32,392 bases of DNA from an uncultured Alistipes sp. (lineage in GTDB: Bacteria; Bacteroidota; Bacteroidia; Bacteroidales; Rikenellaceae), in the NCBI GenBank assembly GCA_900545315.1, contig UQYM01000032.1, positions 1 to 32,392 of the forward strand, given 5' to 3'. The notes below the pieces were generated by a model. That model saw only the letters and a list, made by a program, of their open reading frames with translations, did not search any database and was not told the origin of the DNA. Below, piece after piece: positions 24,046 through 32,392 of the stretch (its first letter is position 1; every line of letters starts with the position of its first letter). The translations under genes were made by a program, and so were the position numbers.

Positions 24046-25326
24046 ATGACTCAAGACACCAAACTTTTCGACCTGATTGCGCAAGAAAAGCAGCGTCAAA
24101 TGCAGGGCATCGAACTGATCGCTTCGGAAAATTTCGTCAGCGACCAAGTCATGCAGGCCATGGGCTCCGTACTGACCAATAAATATGCCGAGGGATATCC
24201 CGGTGCCCGTTACTACGGCGGCTGCCAGATTGTAGACCAGGTTGAACAACTGGCTATCGATCGGCTCTGCAAACTGTTTGGCGCCGAATATGCCAATGTG
24301 CAGCCCCACTCGGGCGCACAGGCCAACATGGCGGTATTCTTCACAGTGCTCAAACCAGGAGACACTTTTATGGGACTCGATCTCGCCCATGGAGGTCACC
24401 TGTCACACGGTTCGCCAGTGAACACTTCAGGGATTTTGTACCATGCAATCGGCTACAAACTCGACGAAGAGACCGGCATGATTGATTATGACGAAATGGA
24501 GCGTCTTGCTCTGGAGCATAAGCCCCAAATGATCATTGGTGGGGCTTCTGCATACAGCCGGGAATGGGATTACAAACGCATGCGTGAAATCGCAGACAAA
24601 GTGGGTGCAATTCTGATGGTCGATATGGCTCATACGGCAGGTTTGATTGCTGCTGGACTGCTGGACAATCCGGTTAAATATGCTCATATCGTTACATCGA
24701 CAACCCACAAAACATTGCGTGGACCACGTGGTGGTGTAATTCTGATGGGTAAAGATTTTGATAACCCATGGGGCGTCAAAACTCCGAAAGGGGAGATCAA
24801 AAAGATGTCGGCCATGCTCAATTCTGCCGTGTTCCCAGGCATCCAGGGAGGTCCACTGGAACATGTAATTGCAGCGAAAGCCGTAGCGTTTGGTGAAGCT
24901 CTCGAACCTTCTTACAAAGAGTACCAGATGCAGGTTAAGAAAAATGCGGCGGCTATGGCTGTTGCTTTTGCAAAACGGGGCTACAAGATCGTATCCGGCG
25001 GCACAGACAACCACCTGCTGTTGATCGATCTGCGCACCAAATTCCCGGAACTGACCGGAAAGATGGCCGAGAAGGTGTTGGTGAAAGCTGACATTACCAC
25101 CAATAAAAATATGGTTCCTTTTGATTCTCGTTCACCGTTCCAGACTTCGGGTATCCGTGTCGGAGCGCCGGCTATCACAACTCGCGGTTTGAAGGAGGCT
25201 CAAATGGATCAAATCGTTGATTTCATTGACCGCGTATTGAGTGATCCTGAAAATGAGGAGAACATTGCCCAGGTTCGCAAAGAGGTGAATGCTTTGATGA
25301 AAAACTATCCGCTGTTCGCTTGGTAG
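24046..25326 (+). CDS. glyA: Serine hydroxymethyltransferase
   Basis: SHMT (426 residues) interconverts serine and glycine with tetrahydrofolate, the main source of one-carbon units. It is a PLP enzyme of fold type I. Visible motifs are ELIASENFVS (23-32), NKYAEGYPGARYYGG (45-59), HSGAQANMAV (88-97), VDMAHTAGL (192-200, with Asp193 and His196 at the cofactor) and STTHKTLRGPRGG (218-230), where Lys222 forms the PLP Schiff base. Length and ends are normal. It is monocistronic, with a -7 box upstream and a very strong terminator 17 bases after the stop. Confidence 0.97.
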   Translation: MTQDTKLFDLIAQEKQRQMQGIELIASENFVSDQVMQAMGSVLTNKYAEGYPGARYYGGCQIVDQVEQLAIDRLCKLFGAEYANVQPHSGAQANMAVFFTVLKPGDTFMGLDLAHGGHLSHGSPVNTSGILYHAIGYKLDEETGMIDYDEMERLALEHKPQMIIGGASAYSREWDYKRMREIADKVGAILMVDMAHTAGLIAAGLLDNPVKYAHIVTSTTHKTLRGPRGGVILMGKDFDNPWGVKTPKGEIKKMSAMLNSAVFPGIQGGPLEHVIAAKAVAFGEALEPSYKEYQMQVKKNAAAMAVAFAKRGYKIVSGGTDNHLLLIDLRTKFPELTGKMAEKVLVKADITTNKNMVPFDSRSPFQTSGIRVGAPAITTRGLKEAQMDQIVDFIDRVLSDPENEENIAQVRKEVNALMKNYPLFAW

Positions 25327-25343
25327 AACACAAACAGCCATTA

Positions 25344-25392
25344 ATACAAAAAACGCTTCGGCTCAAGAAACGAGCCGAAGCGTTTTTTGTAT
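25344..25392 (+). terminator. glyA terminator
   Basis: A perfect 21-base-pair stem (25344-25364 with 25372-25392) has loop AAGAAAC and a GC core GCTTCGGCTC. The descending arm carries six T residues. It is symmetrical and could also stop minus-strand transcription. Confidence 0.92.
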
Positions 25393-25828
25393 GGACACGT
25401 GCTCCTAATTGCAGGAAAGATGGTCTGTATAAAGCGTTTTGTTGGAAAGACAGTAACTGACACACGTCTAAAATCCGTTGAGTGTATAGGGTAAGTACGA
25501 CAGCAAAGAGCTTGTATTGCCCATTCAATTAGATAATATTGTTCTCTGATCATGAACCATCTACAGTATACTCCGTACAAAGCCAGAACTCGGCATATAC
25601 AGGGCCGGTCCTATCTGAGTCCCATTGTTGACCTAAGTATACAGCCTCCGAAAATAGATAGGTGGAATTGTTGGATTGTGTTGCTGTCTTGCAAGTCTTT
25701 GAAGCACGAGATTCGGAAGTTGGGGTGCCGATTGGGAAAGCTGTTCGTTTTCAGACATGTGACAGTAACCGGTTGGACAACCTTGAAACGGAATGTTTTT
25801 AATTAAATGCCGATTGAACAGCCTGCGG
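25393..25828. other. Gene-free stretch between two terminators
   Basis: About 435 bases lie between the glyA terminator and the hairpin beyond the lipoprotein gene. An 84-codon plus-strand frame (25552-25806) has no recognisable domain or promoter. Minus-strand frames in the region are equally unconvincing. I see no consensus promoter on either strand. Confidence 0.5.
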
Positions 25829-25872
25829 ATAAACGAAGAACTGCGCTAATGTAAGCGCAGTTCTTCGTTTAT
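25829..25872. terminator. Terminator of the lipoprotein gene
   Basis: A perfect 19-base-pair inverted repeat (25829-25847 with 25854-25872; core ACTGCGCT/AGCGCAGT) lies 18 bases after the stop of the minus-strand gene. The T tract is short on either strand. Confidence 0.75.
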
Positions 25873-25889
25873 ATCATCTTCCTTGAGGG

Positions 25890-26456
25890 TTATTTCTTTG
25901 CCGGAGTTGTGGCGGGAGCAGATGCGTTTTGTAAATCACTTGCACACTGCTGCATCATGCCGATCAGGACGTTGGGCATGGTGGGGTCAACACACAATGC
26001 CTCTGCAAAATCGGCCGGCTGCGGATAGGAAGCTTTGATTTTTGCAGTGAGATTGCTGTAAAAAGCTGTGAGCTGATCTGCCGTCAGATCTGCAGGCAAA
26101 ATGCCAACAAATTGCAGTTGTGGATACAGGAAGATCAACGGCAGATTCTCATAACTGCTACCGAGCATGTCGGCTGTACAGTCGACCATGACAGCAACCA
26201 AGGTGTCGGTCTTGCCGGTGAGTTGATCATACTTGTTGTAATCAGGGTAGGTCCCTTCGATTGTCGTTACTACGCAATTCTCCAAATTGGCAAAATCGTT
26301 TTTCTCCATGTGTTTAAGCATGGTCTTCTCTTTGTGTGCGCGTACGATTTCACGGAGTTCAGTACGTTCCTTGTCGGTCCATTTTTTTGCCTGGGTGCAG
26401 GCTGAGAATGAAACCAGAATTAACAGTGCTGGTAAAGCCAAGAAAAGTTTTTTCAT
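25890..26456 (-). CDS. Lipoprotein of unknown function
   Basis: This 188-residue protein has a lipoprotein signal peptide with lipobox SFSAC and acylated Cys20. I recognise no domain. The mature part starts with a charged helix (about 25-55, KERTELREIVRAHKEK). It then alternates strands and helices, has four further cysteines (61, 93, 155, 171) that could form two disulfides in the periplasm, and ends in an Ala/Pro/Thr/Lys tail. The gene is alone, with its own terminator and no clear promoter upstream. Nothing around it suggests a role. Confidence 0.85.
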   Translation of the reverse strand: MKKLFLALPALLILVSFSACTQAKKWTDKERTELREIVRAHKEKTMLKHMEKNDFANLENCVVTTIEGTYPDYNKYDQLTGKTDTLVAVMVDCTADMLGSSYENLPLIFLYPQLQFVGILPADLTADQLTAFYSNLTAKIKASYPQPADFAEALCVDPTMPNVLIGMMQQCASDLQNASAPATTPAKK

Positions 26457-26628
26457 AGCAGTTTAATTATTAAATGTTTGTTTGAAAATGGATTGTTCAT
26501 CAGGCCTTGCTACGGTGATGCACTGAAGTGTGGCAAATTTGGTGCCGAAGCATACTGCGCTTAGCTGTTACATGGAAATTGCTCCCATTTTTGTGTCGTG
26601 CGATGACCTATTTATAGGCTTTTTCCAT

Positions 26629-26636
26629 TAAATTTG
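26629..26636 (+). promoter_or_regulatory. Possible -7 box for the YjbR-hydrolase-sdaA run
   Basis: TAAATTTG matches TAnnTTTG, 80 bases before the first gene of the run. No -33 box at the right distance; a second, one-mismatch box (TATTGTTG) lies at 26690-26697. Confidence 0.3.
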
Positions 26637-26715
26637 TTACGGGTTCGTCAATGAACAGATGAACAGAATTAATGGCCTGTTTATCTGAGTATTGTTGCTG
26701 TTGAGACGTGTGGTC

Positions 26716-27093
26716 ATGGATATTTTGGAACTACGTGAGTATTGCCTCTCTTTGCCTCTTGCCGAAGAGACCCTGCCATTCGATGAGTGGTCATTGGTCT
26801 ATAAAGTCGAGGGTAAAATGTTTTTATTGACCGATATGCAGGATTTTCATTGGATCAACATCAAATGCGATCCTGATCGGGCAATCGAGCTTCGGGAACG
26901 CTACCCAGAGGTGAAACCTGGATATCATATGAACAAAAGGCATTGGAATACCATTGAAATGTGTGGAGATCTACCTGATAAATTAATCAAAGCGTGGATC
27001 TTCGATTCCTACCGTCTGGTTATAGACAAGCTACCCCGGAGTAAGCGAGAACCGTTGTTGAGCATTCTGGCTGCCGGTTCTCAAAAACCGTAA
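26716..27093 (+). CDS. MmcQ/YjbR family protein
   Basis: This 125-residue protein matches the MmcQ/YjbR family: MDILELREYCLSLPLAEETL at the start, EWSLVYKVEGKMFLLTDM, INIKCDPDRAIELRERYPEVKPGYHMNKRHWNTI in the middle, and a C-terminal helix with DSYRLVIDKLP. The fold resembles a CyaY-like or double-wing DNA-binding fold; the cellular role is unproven. I use the ATG at 26716 because it begins the conserved region; the longer frame from 26692 overlaps a possible promoter box. The next gene starts 32 bases downstream on the same strand, so they may be co-transcribed. Confidence 0.88.
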   Translation: MDILELREYCLSLPLAEETLPFDEWSLVYKVEGKMFLLTDMQDFHWINIKCDPDRAIELRERYPEVKPGYHMNKRHWNTIEMCGDLPDKLIKAWIFDSYRLVIDKLPRSKREPLLSILAAGSQKP

Positions 27094-27125
27094 GTTTCAA
27101 GCCCAGCTAGGACACTGCTGTGAAT

Positions 27126-28115
27126 ATGGACGAAATACGATATACCAAACAGGTTTTGTCATTACCGGATGATTACGAAGGCCCGGTGATCGCAACGTTG
27201 ATTAGATGTGTCGGTCAGCAACGTGCTTCACGCGCTATACTCTACCTGCACGGTTATGTCGATTATTTTTTCCAGACCCATATGGCTGAAAGTTTTGTGC
27301 GGGAGGGGTGGAATTTCTATGCGCTCGATCTACGTAAATACGGCCGCTCTCTCCTGCCCCACCAGCATGCCTACTATTGTCGAAACCTAAGCGAGTATTT
27401 CCCCGAAATCGATCAGGCCATCGAGCAAATCGTAGCCGACGGAAACCAGGATATAACACTCTTAGGCCATTCCACCGGTGGTTTGATCGCTTCACTGTAT
27501 GCAGCTTCGGGCAAAAGACGGCAGGCCGTTGATCGGTTGGTCTTGAATAGCCCGTTTTTTGCATTCAATACCGGGTGGTTCAAACGTACAGTGGCTATGC
27601 CGGTAGTAGCTTGGTTGAGCCGTCTGTGGCCCTACGGCTCCATGCGCAATGAGCTTTCACCGCTTTATTGGGATAGTGTACACCGTTCCGCAAAGGGAGA
27701 ATGGGATTTCGATCCCCAACTGAAACCTCAAACCGGTGTGCCGCTCTATTTTGCGTGGCTGGGGGCGATCAGACGGGGACATCGCCGCCTGCATCGTGGA
27801 CTGCATCTGTCGATCCCGGTATTGGTTATGCATTCCGATCGTTCGACCTACGCCCGGCAATGGGGTGAGGAGTTTACCTGCAGCGATGCCGTCCTCAATG
27901 TCGAAGATATTGCCCGATATGCTTGGTGTCTGGGCAATCGAGTTACCGACGTTACGATTGAGGGGGGATTGCACGATTTGGTCCTTTCCCGCAGAGAGGT
28001 GCGCGAAAAGGTCTTTAAGGTGATGTTTGAATGGATTACTGAACAAGAGTTGTTAAAGATAAATCATCAATCTGATTATGATGGAATCGATAAAACAGAT
28101 ATACCGAATTGGTAA
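27126..28115 (+). CDS. Alpha/beta hydrolase (serine aminopeptidase S33-like, lysophospholipase type)
   Basis: This 329-residue enzyme has the alpha/beta hydrolase pattern: LYLHGYVDYFF (39-49) with the oxyanion-hole HG, the nucleophile elbow GHSTGG with Ser116, and a C-terminal catalytic His283 in GGLHDLVLS. The acid is probably Asp238 (VMHSDRS) or Asp254. A cap of about 80 residues lies between strands 6 and 7. The layout resembles monoglyceride lipase/lysophospholipase-like S33 proteins; the substrate is unknown and there is no signal peptide. I prefer the ATG at 27126 to the GTG six bases earlier. Its last 38 bases overlap the start of sdaA. Confidence 0.88.
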   Translation: MDEIRYTKQVLSLPDDYEGPVIATLIRCVGQQRASRAILYLHGYVDYFFQTHMAESFVREGWNFYALDLRKYGRSLLPHQHAYYCRNLSEYFPEIDQAIEQIVADGNQDITLLGHSTGGLIASLYAASGKRRQAVDRLVLNSPFFAFNTGWFKRTVAMPVVAWLSRLWPYGSMRNELSPLYWDSVHRSAKGEWDFDPQLKPQTGVPLYFAWLGAIRRGHRRLHRGLHLSIPVLVMHSDRSTYARQWGEEFTCSDAVLNVEDIARYAWCLGNRVTDVTIEGGLHDLVLSRREVREKVFKVMFEWITEQELLKINHQSDYDGIDKTDIPNW

Positions 28116-29310
28116 TGGCCCATCGAGCAGCCACACGATGGGGCCTAAACGCGCCGCTGAGATTTTCTTGTCGCGTAACCCATTTGTGGCCAGCTTTCGT
28201 GTAACATTATATGGTAGCCTGGCAGCTACTGGACATGGACACATGACGGATGTGGCTATTAAATCTGTGTTGGAACCGATAGCCCCTCTGGAAATTGTAT
28301 GGAAACCGGATGTTTTTCTCGATTTTCACCCCAATGGCATGCTGTTCGAATCGTTACGGGCCGATGGATCTGTGCTCCAGTCCTGGACCGTATTTAGCGT
28401 CGGAGGCGGGGCCCTGGCCAGTGACGATTTAAACACCCCTAAACCGGAGGAAATTTATGGAATGTCCACGATTTCGGAGATCCAGCAGTGGTGCGATAAA
28501 GAGGGTGGCAGTTACTGGGAGTATGTACAACAATGCGAAGGCATGGAGATCTGGGATTATCTCGATGAAGTTTGGCATGTGATGGTCGATGCGATTCATC
28601 ATGGGCTGGATAATGAAGGGGTAATTCCCGGTGGGCTGGGCTTACGCCGAAAAGCAGGCAGTTATCTGATTCGGGCCAACAGCTATTCAGGAAGCATGAA
28701 AAGCCGTGGTCAGGTTTATGCTTATGCATTGGCCGTTTCGGAAGAGAATGCAACTGGCGGTAAAATTGTAACGGCGCCTACTTGCGGTTCGTGCGGTGTA
28801 TTGCCTGCCGTCCTTTACCATATTAAAGAGTCGAAGAATTTTACCGACAAACGTATCTTGCGAGCTTTGGCTACTGCAGGCCTGTTTGGAAATGTGGTTC
28901 GTACCAATGCCTCTATTTCGGGGGCTGAGGTGGGGTGTCAAGGCGAGGTCGGTGTAGCTTGCGCTATGGCTGGCGCTGCTGCCTGTCAACTCTTCGGGGG
29001 CTCACCTTCGCAAATCGAATATGCAGCAGAGATGGGGCTTGAGCATCATTTGGGGTTGACATGTGACCCAGTATGCGGCTTGGTTCAGATTCCTTGCATC
29101 GAACGAAATGCGTTTGCTGCTGCCCGCGCTATGGATGCGAATGGATATGCTACCTTCTCCGATGGTAAGCATCGGGTTAGTTTTGACAAAGTGGTCGAAG
29201 TGATGAAGCAGACGGGCCATGATTTGCCGAGTTTGTACAAAGAGACGGCTGCCGGAGGTTTGGCTAAATACATGCAGCAGTCAAATGACGGTTCCTTCAA
29301 AACATTTTGA
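28078..29310 (+). CDS. sdaA: L-serine ammonia-lyase, iron-sulfur dependent, single chain
   Basis: This 410-residue enzyme converts L-serine to pyruvate and ammonia. The N-terminal beta domain carries GNGPSSSHTMGPKRA (12-26). The C-terminal alpha domain carries ATGGKIVTAPTCGSCGVLPA and the three cluster cysteines Cys287, Cys329 and Cys340. Their spacing of 42 and 11 residues equals that described for the Legionella enzyme. That enzyme uses a C-terminal cysteine as fourth cluster ligand; here the chain ends FKTF without one. Two adjacent ATGs (28078, 28081) are both possible starts. The gene overlaps the end of the hydrolase gene by up to 38 bases. SHMT in this window is the other main serine-consuming enzyme. 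Confidence 0.94.
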   Translation: MMESIKQIYRIGNGPSSSHTMGPKRAAEIFLSRNPFVASFRVTLYGSLAATGHGHMTDVAIKSVLEPIAPLEIVWKPDVFLDFHPNGMLFESLRADGSVLQSWTVFSVGGGALASDDLNTPKPEEIYGMSTISEIQQWCDKEGGSYWEYVQQCEGMEIWDYLDEVWHVMVDAIHHGLDNEGVIPGGLGLRRKAGSYLIRANSYSGSMKSRGQVYAYALAVSEENATGGKIVTAPTCGSCGVLPAVLYHIKESKNFTDKRILRALATAGLFGNVVRTNASISGAEVGCQGEVGVACAMAGAAACQLFGGSPSQIEYAAEMGLEHHLGLTCDPVCGLVQIPCIERNAFAAARAMDANGYATFSDGKHRVSFDKVVEVMKQTGHDLPSLYKETAAGGLAKYMQQSNDGSFKTF

Positions 29311-29351
29311 TTTGTCAGGAGGGATTAATCTTTACCTGTAAGGTATTTAAA

Positions 29352-29385
29352 GAATAGGGGACAAACTAACGTTTGTCCCCTATTC
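29352..29385. terminator. Bidirectional terminator between sdaA and yidC
   Basis: A perfect 15-base-pair stem (29352-29366 with 29371-29385) has loop TAAC. It sits between convergent genes and has a weak T run on either side. Confidence 0.8.
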
Positions 29386-29406
29386 TATTGGTGATTTGAG
29401 ATAAGT

Positions 29407-31290
29407 TTATCGACGTTGTTGTTTTGCACGAGCGGCAGCTTGTTGCTGCTGTAACTTAACCATCTCCTCGTAACGCTGTTGCCATTTCGACTTTTTCTGA
29501 GGTTTCTTGGCATTCTCTTTCATGCGTTGATGCAACTTCTCTTCGTTGACAATGTATCGGAAACCGTAAGTCTGTCCGATGGTGATGATGTTGCTCAACA
29601 GATAGTAGTAGTTCAAACCACTGGAGAAGTTATTTAAGAATACCAGCATCATGATCGGCATCAGGTAGAGCATCATGAATTTCATACCTGCCATTTGCGG
29701 TGCAGATCCGGCGGTCTGATTGTAATTGATACGCGAATAGATGAACATGGAGGTGGCCATCAACAGCGCAAACAGACTGACGTGGTTGCCATAGAACGGA
29801 ATGTTGAACGGCAGATTCAAAATGCTATCGTACGATGAGAGGTCGTCGGCCCACAAGAAGTGTTCGCCACGCAACTCGATTGACGCCGGGAAGAAACGGA
29901 ACATGGCATACAGAATCGGCAACTGAATCAGCAAGGGAAGGCATCCTCCCATCGGATTGGCTCCGGCACTCTTGTAGAGGGCCATCATCGCCTGTTGCTT
30001 CTTCATGGCATCTTCCGGCTTCGGATATTTCTCATTCAGTTTGTCCACTTCGGGTTTCAACAACCGCATTTTGGCAGAGGACAGATACGATTTGTAGGTC
30101 AGCGGTGAAATCAGAATCTTGACGATCAGGGTCAGAATCAAGATAATGATACCGTAATTGGCGATGTGAGCTCCCAATGTATCAAAGGTCGGGATGACCA
30201 GCCAGCGGTTGATCCAACCTACGATCCAACCTCCCAGCGGAATCAGACGCTCAAAGTGCAGATCGTCATACTTTTTCAGTACGGAGAATTTGTTCGGACC
30301 AAAATAGAAATTGAAATTGTACTCCGATACCTGCGGATTGAAGGGTACCGAAACCTTTGCACGGAAAGTCTTGATCTTTCCCTCTCCGGGTTGGAATGTG
30401 CTATATTCCAACGTGCCGTTTTGGAAATCGTTTTGTGCTACGAAAATCGATGAGAAGAACTGCTGCTTGAAGGCGATCCATTTAACTTTGCTGTTGATGG
30501 TTTCGCTTTTGCCCTCCTTCGAGGTACGAAGCTGTTCTACCGATTCATCGCTCGGATATTTGTAAGCGATGGTCGTGTAGTTGTTCTCGTTCTCGAATCC
30601 CTTTTCGTTCTGCAAACCGATATTTTGCCAAGCAAACTCCAGATCTGTCTGATTCTGGGACAACAAGTTGTCCATGCCCACAAACCGTACATCGAAGTCG
30701 ATCATGTAGTTGTCTTTGTAAATGGTATAGACAAAATCAACATGTGCCGACGAGTCGATGTCAAGCCGGAAGGTCAGATCCTTCGAGGCTTCGTTGGCTG
30801 CAAATACCGGGGTAAACGATGAATCTGCTACAAAATAGTAGTCACCGGTGTTGATCTGAACGTTATTAAACTGCTGTTTGATGAAGAACGACATGTCGAA
30901 TACCGACGCCGAATCAGGAAACAGCACCAGCGGAGTGCCTTTATAGGTCTTGTAATCTTTCAATACAACCGATGATACCCGACCTCCTTTGTTCGAGAAG
31001 ATCACCTTCATCAGGTCATTCTCGACTTCGATCTTCTTTTCGGTGCCTGTGGTGGCTTTGAACAGTGAAGAGCCCAGATGGCGCTCGAGCTGTGCCGTCG
31101 CCTGCAAGGTGTCTTGCTGACGGGTCTCAGCAGTGAGTGTATCTGCAGATTCAATCTCCTCGGTCGAGGTCAGAGCCTGTTGCTCCTGCTGCTCTTTTGC
31201 AAACTTTTGTTGAATCGAGGCGTTATACCAGGTGAACCCAAAAAGAATGGCACCAATGACAATGAGTCCGATCAGTGTCTTTTTATCCAT
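29407..31290 (-). CDS. yidC: Membrane protein insertase YidC
   Basis: YidC (627 residues) inserts and folds inner-membrane proteins alone or with SecYEG. It has an N-terminal membrane helix (about 5-20), a large periplasmic beta domain (to about 350) and the conserved five-helix core. The core begins after WLVIPTFDTL and includes LTYKSYLSSAKMRLLKPEVD, with the groove arginine retained in AKMR. NPMGGCLPLLIQLPILYAMF and the LNYYYLLSN segment follow. The basic, Gln-rich C-terminus (KKSKWQQRYEEMVKLQQQQ onward) suits ribosome contact. It lies 16 bases downstream of pyrG on the same strand, so the two are probably one operon. Confidence 0.97.
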   Translation of the reverse strand: MDKKTLIGLIVIGAILFGFTWYNASIQQKFAKEQQEQQALTSTEEIESADTLTAETRQQDTLQATAQLERHLGSSLFKATTGTEKKIEVENDLMKVIFSNKGGRVSSVVLKDYKTYKGTPLVLFPDSASVFDMSFFIKQQFNNVQINTGDYYFVADSSFTPVFAANEASKDLTFRLDIDSSAHVDFVYTIYKDNYMIDFDVRFVGMDNLLSQNQTDLEFAWQNIGLQNEKGFENENNYTTIAYKYPSDESVEQLRTSKEGKSETINSKVKWIAFKQQFFSSIFVAQNDFQNGTLEYSTFQPGEGKIKTFRAKVSVPFNPQVSEYNFNFYFGPNKFSVLKKYDDLHFERLIPLGGWIVGWINRWLVIPTFDTLGAHIANYGIIILILTLIVKILISPLTYKSYLSSAKMRLLKPEVDKLNEKYPKPEDAMKKQQAMMALYKSAGANPMGGCLPLLIQLPILYAMFRFFPASIELRGEHFLWADDLSSYDSILNLPFNIPFYGNHVSLFALLMATSMFIYSRINYNQTAGSAPQMAGMKFMMLYLMPIMMLVFLNNFSSGLNYYYLLSNIITIGQTYGFRYIVNEEKLHQRMKENAKKPQKKSKWQQRYEEMVKLQQQQAAARAKQQRR

Positions 31291-31306
31291 GGATCAGAAT
31301 CGTTAT

Positions 31307-32392
31307 TTACTTGTTGTTATGAGTTTTACTATATTCCGTAGCCGCTTTGACAAAGGATACGAACAACGGATGAGGATTCTGAACCGTACTCTTGTATTCA
31401 GGGTGATATTGTACACCAATGAACCACGGATGGTTTTGCAGTTCAACGACCTCTACCAAATCGGTCTCGGGATTGACTCCGACCGGTTTCAAGCCCGCCT
31501 CGCGGAACTCTTCAATGTAATCGTTGTTGAATTCGTAACGATGACGGTGACGCTCTACAATCTGTGTCTTGCCATAGGCTTTGGCCACTTTCGAATTTTT
31601 GGTCAGCGTGCAGGGGTAACCTCCCAAACGCATCGTACCTCCCTTTTCGGTAATGCCCTTCTGCTCCTCCATCAGGTCGATCACCGGATGCGGCGTATTT
31701 TCAACCATCTCGGTTGAGTTGGCATCTTCATAACCCAGTACGTCACGCGCAAATTCAATCACAGCACACTGCATACCCAAGCAGATTCCAAAGAATGGGA
31801 TCAGATTTTCACGGGCATATTTTACGGCAATAATTTTACCCTCGATGCCGCGGTGACCGAAGCCCGGAGCCACCAAAATGCCACACATGCCCTTGAGCTG
31901 TGTAGCAATGTTTTCTTCGGTGATCTTCTCGGAATTGACATAGTGCAGTTTTACTTTGGTATGGTTGGCTGCACCGGCATGTACAAACGACTCTACGATC
32001 GATTTATATGCATCGGGAAGCTCCGTGTATTTACCCACCAAGGCGATATGTACCGTATCTTGAGGATGTTTGACCTTCTCGACAAATTCGATCCAATGTG
32101 CCAAATCGGGTTCGCCGTCATGTGGCAGGTGTAGTTTGTCCAACACTACGGTGTCCAGTTTCTGATGCAACATCATCAAAGGTACTTCATAGATGGTCGG
32201 GACATCGATCGATTCTACGACAGCGCTCGGATCGACATTGCAGAATAGTGCCACTTTGCGACGAATGGCCGTATTGAGGTGTTTTTCGGTACGCAGTACC
32301 AGCACATCGGGTTGCAAACCGTTTTCGAGCATCTGTTTGACTGAGTGCTGTGTCGGTTTGGTTTTCAACTCGCCCGCAGCGGCCATGTAGGG
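31307..32392 (-). CDS. pyrG: CTP synthase, C-terminal two thirds (cut by window edge)
   Basis: CTP synthase aminates UTP to CTP with ATP and glutamine. The frame is open through the window edge, and the first Met in the window is internal (it continues upstream as ...PY-MAAAGELKTKPTQHSVK), so the gene starts outside. The visible part holds the end of the synthase domain (ELKTKPTQHSVKQML, DVPTIYEVP) and the whole class I glutamine amidotransferase domain. The latter has the oxyanion loop APGFGHRG, the nucleophile Cys in FFGICLGMQCAVIE, and the His-Glu pair in GVQYHPEYKS. It is co-directional with yidC, 16 bases apart. Nothing looks damaged. Confidence 0.97.
   Translation of the reverse strand, partial: PYMAAAGELKTKPTQHSVKQMLENGLQPDVLVLRTEKHLNTAIRRKVALFCNVDPSAVVESIDVPTIYEVPLMMLHQKLDTVVLDKLHLPHDGEPDLAHWIEFVEKVKHPQDTVHIALVGKYTELPDAYKSIVESFVHAGAANHTKVKLHYVNSEKITEENIATQLKGMCGILVAPGFGHRGIEGKIIAVKYARENLIPFFGICLGMQCAVIEFARDVLGYEDANSTEMVENTPHPVIDLMEEQKGITEKGGTMRLGGYPCTLTKNSKVAKAYGKTQIVERHRHRYEFNNDYIEEFREAGLKPVGVNPETDLVEVVELQNHPWFIGVQYHPEYKSTVQNPHPLFVSFVKAATEYSKTHNNK

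Noticed and set aside
25552..25806. 84-codon plus-strand frame
   Set aside because: No domain, no promoter and unusual amino-acid content; more likely chance.
1..32392. CRISPR array, toxin-antitoxin pair, restriction-modification or biosynthetic cluster
   Set aside because: No regularly spaced repeats and no genes of such families were found on either strand.

Overview
The window comes from a Bacteroidales-type (phylum Bacteroidota) chromosome. Four things point there: promoters of the TTTG-N19/20-TAnnTTTG type with little or no Shine-Dalgarno signal; a DUF4492 gene ahead of cydAB; BatD and BatE proteins; and TamB, YidC, YebC, PyrG and SdaA proteins of the lengths and motifs usual in this group. 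I cannot resolve the family or genus. No transposase, integrase, phage structural gene or CRISPR array is visible, so this reads as core chromosome.

Layout, left to right. (1) 1-5226, minus: a 1,715-residue TamB-like protein whose stop overlaps (ATGA) the start of a lipoprotein gene cut by the window edge, probably a TamA/TamL-type partner. (2) 5494-8724, minus: a DUF4492-cydA-cydB operon for cytochrome bd oxidase, with a consensus promoter and a terminator, divergent from a HAD hydrolase gene. (3) 9565-9845: a compact unit of two tRNA-Pro genes (UGG and CGG) with its own promoter and terminator. (4) 9931-12420, minus: an AI-2E-family permease, then, beyond about 490 bases without a gene, a YtxH/holin-like/coiled-coil trio that looks like an envelope-stress cluster. 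(5) 12607-15055: a secreted GH29 alpha-L-fucosidase, RidA and a META-domain lipoprotein. (6) 15347-18573, minus: batD-batE-recR without the other bat genes. (7) 18925-21034: type II NADH dehydrogenase convergent with YebC, preceded by an AT-rich stretch holding a possible 51-codon ORF. (8) 21402-22765: a TsaC/YrdC-type gene followed one base later by a thioesterase, convergent with a cold-shock gene. (9) 22968-25326: fabG and glyA, divergent. (10) 25890-29310: an unknown lipoprotein, then a plus-strand run of a YjbR-like gene, an alpha/beta hydrolase and sdaA, the last two overlapping. (11) 29407-32392, minus: pyrG (5' end outside the window) and yidC.

By theme: respiration and redox (CydAB, NDH-2, possibly BatDE), envelope biogenesis (TamB and partner, YidC, lipoproteins), serine/one-carbon metabolism (GlyA, SdaA, with RidA clearing reactive enamines), lipid synthesis (FabG), nucleotide synthesis (PyrG), DNA repair (RecR) and translation support (TsaC, YebC, tRNA-Pro). 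I did not find a convincing new multi-gene defence or biosynthetic system. The points most worth a second look are the AT-rich mini-ORF before ndh, the split bat locus, the YtxH/holin/coiled-coil trio with its empty downstream region, and a yebC terminator written inside the 3' coding end of ndh.
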